This document shows positions 6,302-8,863 of a stretch of DNA of 8,863 bases, one piece after another. Made by a program: the position numbers and the translations under genes. Within the stretch, counting starts at the first letter, position 1, and the number at the start of each line of letters is the position of its first letter. The notes under the pieces were generated by a model that saw only the letters and a program-made list of their open reading frames with translations, was not told the origin of the DNA and did not search any database. The stretch comes from Limnohabitans sp. (GTDB taxonomy: Bacteria > Pseudomonadota > Gammaproteobacteria > Burkholderiales > Burkholderiaceae_C), in the NCBI GenBank assembly GCA_018883305.1, contig VEQI01000117.1:1-8863 (forward strand), in the 5' to 3' direction.

Positions 6302-6571
6302 ATGGCAAAAGCTGAAAAGATCATCGAAAGAATCCTGGCCAACCCCGTGCCTGCCAACATCAAGTGGGATGAACTGGTGCTCGTGCTGAACCACCTGGGT
6401 TACCGAACGCTCCACAAGGACGGTTCTCGTCGCCGGTTTCATCAGGAAAACATCGATCACGTGATCTGCCTGCATAGACCGCATCCTGGCAACGAGGTCA
6501 AGCCCGTGTACATCCGGCAGATGCGCGAGGTATTGAAAGAACTGGGGTTGATCCCCGCGGAGAAATCATGA
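6302..6571 (+). CDS. hicA: HicA-family toxin (mRNA interferase)
   Basis: Probable toxin of a type II toxin-antitoxin pair. HicA proteins have a double-stranded-RNA-binding-like fold and cleave mRNA when free of HicB. The 89-residue protein has a helical start (about 1-30), then LGYRTLHKDGSRRRF with Gly-Ser-Arg at 41-43 where classical HicA has Gly-Ser-His/Asn, a strand with CLHRPHPGNE (His58, His61), and a C-terminal helix ending KELGLIP. This matches the longer HicA subfamily with an HRPHP motif. His58 or His61 may be the catalytic residue. ATG at 6302 has no strong Shine-Dalgarno; the ATG at 6284 hits a stop after two codons. Its stop overlaps the hicB start by 4 nt. Hand count gives 96 G+C in 180 bases (6301-6480), against 114 in 180 in two stretches of trpE. 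Confidence 0.85.
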   Translation: MAKAEKIIERILANPVPANIKWDELVLVLNHLGYRTLHKDGSRRRFHQENIDHVICLHRPHPGNEVKPVYIRQMREVLKELGLIPAEKS

Positions 6572-7044
6572 TGAGCATGCTCGACTACAAGGGATATCAC
6601 GGATCGGTGGAAGCCGATCTTGAGACTGGCACCCTCTTTGGCAAGGTTCTTTTTGTCAACGACCTGGTGACCTATGAGGCCACCACCTTGGCGGAACTTC
6701 ATCAGCAGTTTTGTGCAGCGGTGGATGACTATCTGCAAACGTGTCAGTCCCTGGGACGTGATCCACAACAGCCCTGCAATGGCGTGTTCAATGTACGGGT
6801 GAGCCCCAGTCTGCATCGGGCCGCCGCCATCAGAGCCCACAAAGACGGCGTGAAGCTCAACGCCGTGATGGTCAGCGCCTTGGAGCAATATCTGCACAAC
6901 CCATCTGTGCAACATACCCATCGACACGACCACTCGGTGACCATCAAGGTGATCTCCCTCACCGAGGTCAAGCGTATTGAGCCCCGCGCCTATCAAGGAG
7001 AAGCGCTTGAATCCTTCGGAATGCAAACCCATGCCGCCCACTGA
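6568..7044 (+). CDS. hicB: HicB-family antitoxin
   Basis: Probable antitoxin that binds HicA and represses the promoter. The 158-residue protein starts with the HicB partial RNase-H-like fold (about 5-65): Y7KGYHGSVE, then GTLFGKVLFV and a helix beginning LAELHQQF. A segment at 72-109 (GVFNVRVSPSLHRAAAI and onward to ALEQYL) resembles a ribbon-helix-helix DNA-binding unit. Residues 110-158 form an extra tail with HTHRHDH and a strand-like VTIKVISL, longer than most HicB I know. ATG at 6568 overlaps the hicA TGA in ATGA and has GGAG 5 nt upstream; in-frame ATGs at 6571 and 6577 are alternatives. The tail overlaps the next ORF. Confidence 0.85.
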   Translation: MMSMLDYKGYHGSVEADLETGTLFGKVLFVNDLVTYEATTLAELHQQFCAAVDDYLQTCQSLGRDPQQPCNGVFNVRVSPSLHRAAAIRAHKDGVKLNAVMVSALEQYLHNPSVQHTHRHDHSVTIKVISLTEVKRIEPRAYQGEALESFGMQTHAAH

Positions 7045-7333
7045 ACAAGCACTGTCGCTGGACATCCCCGCGCTCACCGCAGCACTGATCAGGCACTTCC
7101 AACTCCACGAAGGGTGCTATCAGCTGAATGTTGGGTTCAGGATCGGTGTGGGGGGTTTTGCCCTGGATGGTCAGTCCCACACCACGCCATTGCCCGGCGC
7201 GGCGGTGGGTGTAGAAGGGGTGTCGTTGGCAAGAATTCCGGATGGCATGCAAGTACCCAACATGATTGACGCCGCGAAAGTCAATCCAGCCCCCCAGCCT
7301 ATTCCCAGGACGCGGGCCAAGAAAACCACCTGA
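7031..7333 (+). CDS. Unknown third gene of the hicAB locus
   Basis: I do not recognise a named function. The 100-residue product begins with a helix-like stretch SLDIPALTAALIRHF (9-23). Alternating strand-like segments follow (LNVGFRIGVGGFAL, PGAAVGVEGVSLARI), and it ends in a proline-rich basic tail PRTRAKKTT. There is no signal peptide or membrane segment. It overlaps the end of hicB by 14 nt and is probably co-transcribed, so it may modulate the toxin-antitoxin pair or be a passenger. ATG at 7031 is given. A TTG at 7007 has a much better ribosome site (AAGGAG 6 nt upstream) and would add eight residues. It converges on rpe with 17 nt between stops. The coherent protein and operon overlap argue that it is real. 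Confidence 0.65.
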   Translation: MPPTEQALSLDIPALTAALIRHFQLHEGCYQLNVGFRIGVGGFALDGQSHTTPLPGAAVGVEGVSLARIPDGMQVPNMIDAAKVNPAPQPIPRTRAKKTT

Positions 7334-7350
7334 AACTCAGCGCCCTGGCA

Positions 7351-8037
7351 TCACGCCAGCGCCGCGCGCATGCGCGAAATCACGGCCGCATAGTCCGGTT
7401 GCCCAAAGATCGCGCTGCCCGCTACAAAGGTGTCAGCGCCTGCATCGGCGACACGGCGAATATTGTCCGCCTTGATGCCACCATCGACTTCCAGACGGAT
7501 GTCACGGCCACAGGTTTCAATGCGGCGACGCGCCTGCTCCACCTTGCGCAGCGCCGAGTCAATGAAACTCTGACCGCCAAAACCCGGGTTGACGCTCATG
7601 ATGAGAATCAGGTCAATGTCGTCGATCACCCAATCCAGCACATCGAGCGGCTCGGCCGGATTGAACACCAGGCCTGCCTGGCAGCCCTGCGCCTTGATGG
7701 CTTGCACGCTGCGGTGCACATGGCCGGAGGCATCGGGGTGAAAGCTGATGAGATCGGCGCCCGCCGCCGCAAAGGATGCCGCAAGCGCATCCACCGGCGA
7801 AATCATGAGGTGCACGTCGATCGGGACGGGCTGGCCTTGCGCGGTCCGAGCATGAGGCTTCAGTGCCTGGCAGATCATCGGCCCGAAGGTGAGATTGGGC
7901 ACGTAATGGTTGTCCATCACATCGAAGTGAATCCAGTCGGCGCCAGCGGCGATGACGTTGCGCACTTCTTCACCCAGGCGGGCAAAATCGGCAGACAGGA
8001 TGGAGGGGGCGATGCGGAAGGTGCGGGCTTGGCTCAT
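7351..8037 (-). CDS. rpe: Ribulose-phosphate 3-epimerase
   Basis: Interconverts ribulose 5-phosphate and xylulose 5-phosphate in the pentose phosphate (or Calvin) pathway, cytoplasmic. The 228-residue TIM barrel shows IAPSILSADF (9-18) and the metal-site strand WIHFDVMDNHYVPN with His37 and catalytic Asp39. DVHLM follows with His76, then HPDAS, MSVNPGFGGQSF, VDGGI with catalytic Asp185, and FVAGSAIFG at the phosphate site. ATG at 8037 gives the usual family length and the normal start of the first strand. A GTG 13 codons earlier overlaps cinA and adds non-conserved residues. The gap after the cinA stop is 7 nt, so it is probably in one operon with pgpA and cinA. The plus-strand hicAB block lies downstream. 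Confidence 0.97.
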   Translation of the reverse strand: MSQARTFRIAPSILSADFARLGEEVRNVIAAGADWIHFDVMDNHYVPNLTFGPMICQALKPHARTAQGQPVPIDVHLMISPVDALAASFAAAGADLISFHPDASGHVHRSVQAIKAQGCQAGLVFNPAEPLDVLDWVIDDIDLILIMSVNPGFGGQSFIDSALRKVEQARRRIETCGRDIRLEVDGGIKADNIRRVADAGADTFVAGSAIFGQPDYAAVISRMRAALA

Positions 8038-8044
8038 GCCCACA

Positions 8045-8572
8045 TTATCGGGGGGCGGCGACGTCTGGCGCACCACCCAGCAATGTCAGCAAAGTGTCCA
8101 GCACGAACACCACCGTGGCCTCTCGCACTGCCGCACGGTCACCCTCGAATTGACGACATTCGGTTTTGATGAATGCTGTCTCCGCCCCCAGCGTGGGGCC
8201 AGAGTCGCCCGGCAGGCACCAGGCCATCCAGACCGTGCCCACCGGACGGTGCCGGCTGCCGCCACCCGGCCCCGCAATGCCCGACACCGCCACGCTCACC
8301 TGCGCCTTGGAGTGCCGCAAGGCACCCAGGGCCATGGCACGCACTGCCTGCTCGCTGACCGCTCCGTGCTGATTTAAGATGTCCGCGCTCACGCCCAGCG
8401 ACTCATGTTTGGCGTCGTTGGAATAGGTGATGAAACCGCGTTCGAACCACTGACTGGAACCGGCCAGGTCCGTGCAGCGTGCGGCAATCATGCCGCCCGT
8501 GCAACTCTCGGCGGTGGCCAACATCCAACCACGCTGCATCAGGGCCTGCGCCAGCCGTTCCACTTGCGTCAT
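8045..8572 (-). CDS. pncC: CinA C-terminal-type amidase (nicotinamide-nucleotide amidase)
   Basis: Stand-alone CinA amidohydrolase domain. Members deamidate nicotinamide mononucleotide to nicotinate mononucleotide, recycling the pyridine nucleotide released by NAD-dependent DNA ligase. The 175-residue protein has TAESCTGG (20-27) with nucleophile Ser23, GFITYSNDAKHESLGV with the Tyr/Lys of the active site, VSGIAGPGGG, and PVGTVWMAW. The Lys usually before PVG is Arg here. No N-terminal molybdopterin-binding domain is present, as in E. coli PncC. ATG at 8572 has GGAGA 5 nt upstream and overlaps the pgpA stop in ATGA. The family is clear; the exact substrate is inferred from family knowledge. 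Confidence 0.93.
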   Translation of the reverse strand: MTQVERLAQALMQRGWMLATAESCTGGMIAARCTDLAGSSQWFERGFITYSNDAKHESLGVSADILNQHGAVSEQAVRAMALGALRHSKAQVSVAVSGIAGPGGGSRHRPVGTVWMAWCLPGDSGPTLGAETAFIKTECRQFEGDRAAVREATVVFVLDTLLTLLGGAPDVAAPR

Positions 8573-8863
8573 AGCGATCTCCAGAGAGCAAAGACCAGCA
8601 GCGTGCAAAAGGCCGCCACCAAGTCATCGAACAGTATGCCCCAGCCGCCCCGCCAGCCGCCGCCCTTGAAAACCCGGTCCGCCCAGCCCACCGGCCCGGG
8701 TTTGACCGCGTCGAAAAAGCGGAACAAGGCAAAGGCCAGCCCTTGCGTCAAAAAACTCGCTGGCATCAGCAACCACAGGATGAGCCAGAAGGCCACCACC
8801 TCGTCCCACACAATGCAACCGGGGTCGGCCATCGCCAGTCGACGGGCCGAGACAGTGCAGGCC
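8569..8863 (-). CDS. pgpA: Phosphatidylglycerophosphatase A, C-terminal part
   Basis: Removes phosphate from phosphatidylglycerophosphate to give phosphatidylglycerol at the inner membrane. The frame is open to the window edge, so the N-terminal part is missing; 97 residues are visible. Seen are ACTVSARRL, then GCIVWDEVVAFW with the Asp-Glu pair. A hydrophobic segment (LILWLLMPASFL, then GLAFALFRFFD) follows, then DAVKPGPVGWADR, GGWGILFDDL with the conserved Asp-Asp, and a last membrane stretch VAAFCTLLVFALW. This order matches PgpA. It overlaps cinA by 4 nt and is the most upstream visible gene of the pgpA-cinA-rpe group. An internal ATG at 8832 is not the real start, because conserved sequence continues upstream. 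Confidence 0.92.
   Translation of the reverse strand, partial: ACTVSARRLAMADPGCIVWDEVVAFWLILWLLMPASFLTQGLAFALFRFFDAVKPGPVGWADRVFKGGGWRGGWGILFDDLVAAFCTLLVFALWRSL

Noticed and set aside
7345..7359. Hairpin CTGGC-ATCAC-GCCAG between the convergent third gene and rpe, considered as a bidirectional terminator
   Set aside because: Only a 5-bp stem, no T run on either strand, and it overlaps the rpe stop codon; not enough to call a terminator.
7399..8169. Plus-strand frame opposite rpe and cinA
   Set aside because: It overlaps two well-supported genes entirely and shows no protein features of its own.

Overview
The window looks like a chromosomal segment of a beta-proteobacterium of the order Burkholderiales, most likely Comamonadaceae. 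Four things support this: the tRNA-Tyr / tRNA-Gly / tRNA-Thr cluster that normally leads into tuf, the gph-trpE-trpG-trpD-trpC-ung order, the TrpE amino terminus, and GC-rich coding sequence. The family placement is inferred from gene order and protein character, not from a database search. Almost everything is encoded on the minus strand; the exception is a three-gene block at about 6.3-7.3 kb.

Region by region, in the direction of minus-strand transcription (right to left). (a) 8863-7351: the 3' part of pgpA, then a cinA-type amidase gene (pncC-like), then rpe. They are coupled by a 4-nt overlap and a 7-nt gap. (b) 7333-6259, plus strand: a hicA-hicB toxin-antitoxin pair followed by an overlapping third ORF of unknown function. 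Just upstream is a promoter-like element containing a 13-bp palindrome. This block sits between rpe and gph, which I recall as adjacent in many relatives, so it reads as an inserted defence or stability islet. The roughly 225 bases between gph and hicA (6033-6258) show no gene I can support. (c) 6032-5355: gph. (d) 5326-5118: a candidate trp attenuator. It has an extended -10 element whose predicted start falls on the A of a leader-peptide ATG, a 31-residue leader ORF with a Trp-Pro-Trp run, mutually exclusive antiterminator and terminator stems, and a further hairpin before the trpE ribosome-binding site. (e) 5117-411: trpE, trpG, trpD, trpC and ung, tightly packed with gaps of 5-17 nt. (f) 380-1: an extended -10 promoter, then tRNA-Tyr(GTA), tRNA-Gly(TCC) and the 5' half of tRNA-Thr(GGT). 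Each of the two tRNA spacers carries a GNRA-capped hairpin.

How it works together: trpE/trpG form anthranilate synthase, trpD adds the phosphoribosyl group and trpC closes the indole ring, giving chorismate to indole-3-glycerol phosphate. trpF, trpB and trpA are not here. ung (uracil repair) rides as the last gene. gph and rpe belong to central carbon metabolism (2-phosphoglycolate removal, pentose phosphates). No intrinsic terminator is visible between ung and the tRNA cluster, so trp read-through into the tRNA/tuf unit is possible.

The core genes are ordinary. The parts worth a second look are the leaderless Trp-Pro-Trp attenuator, the hicAB-plus-unknown-gene islet, and the structured tRNA spacers.
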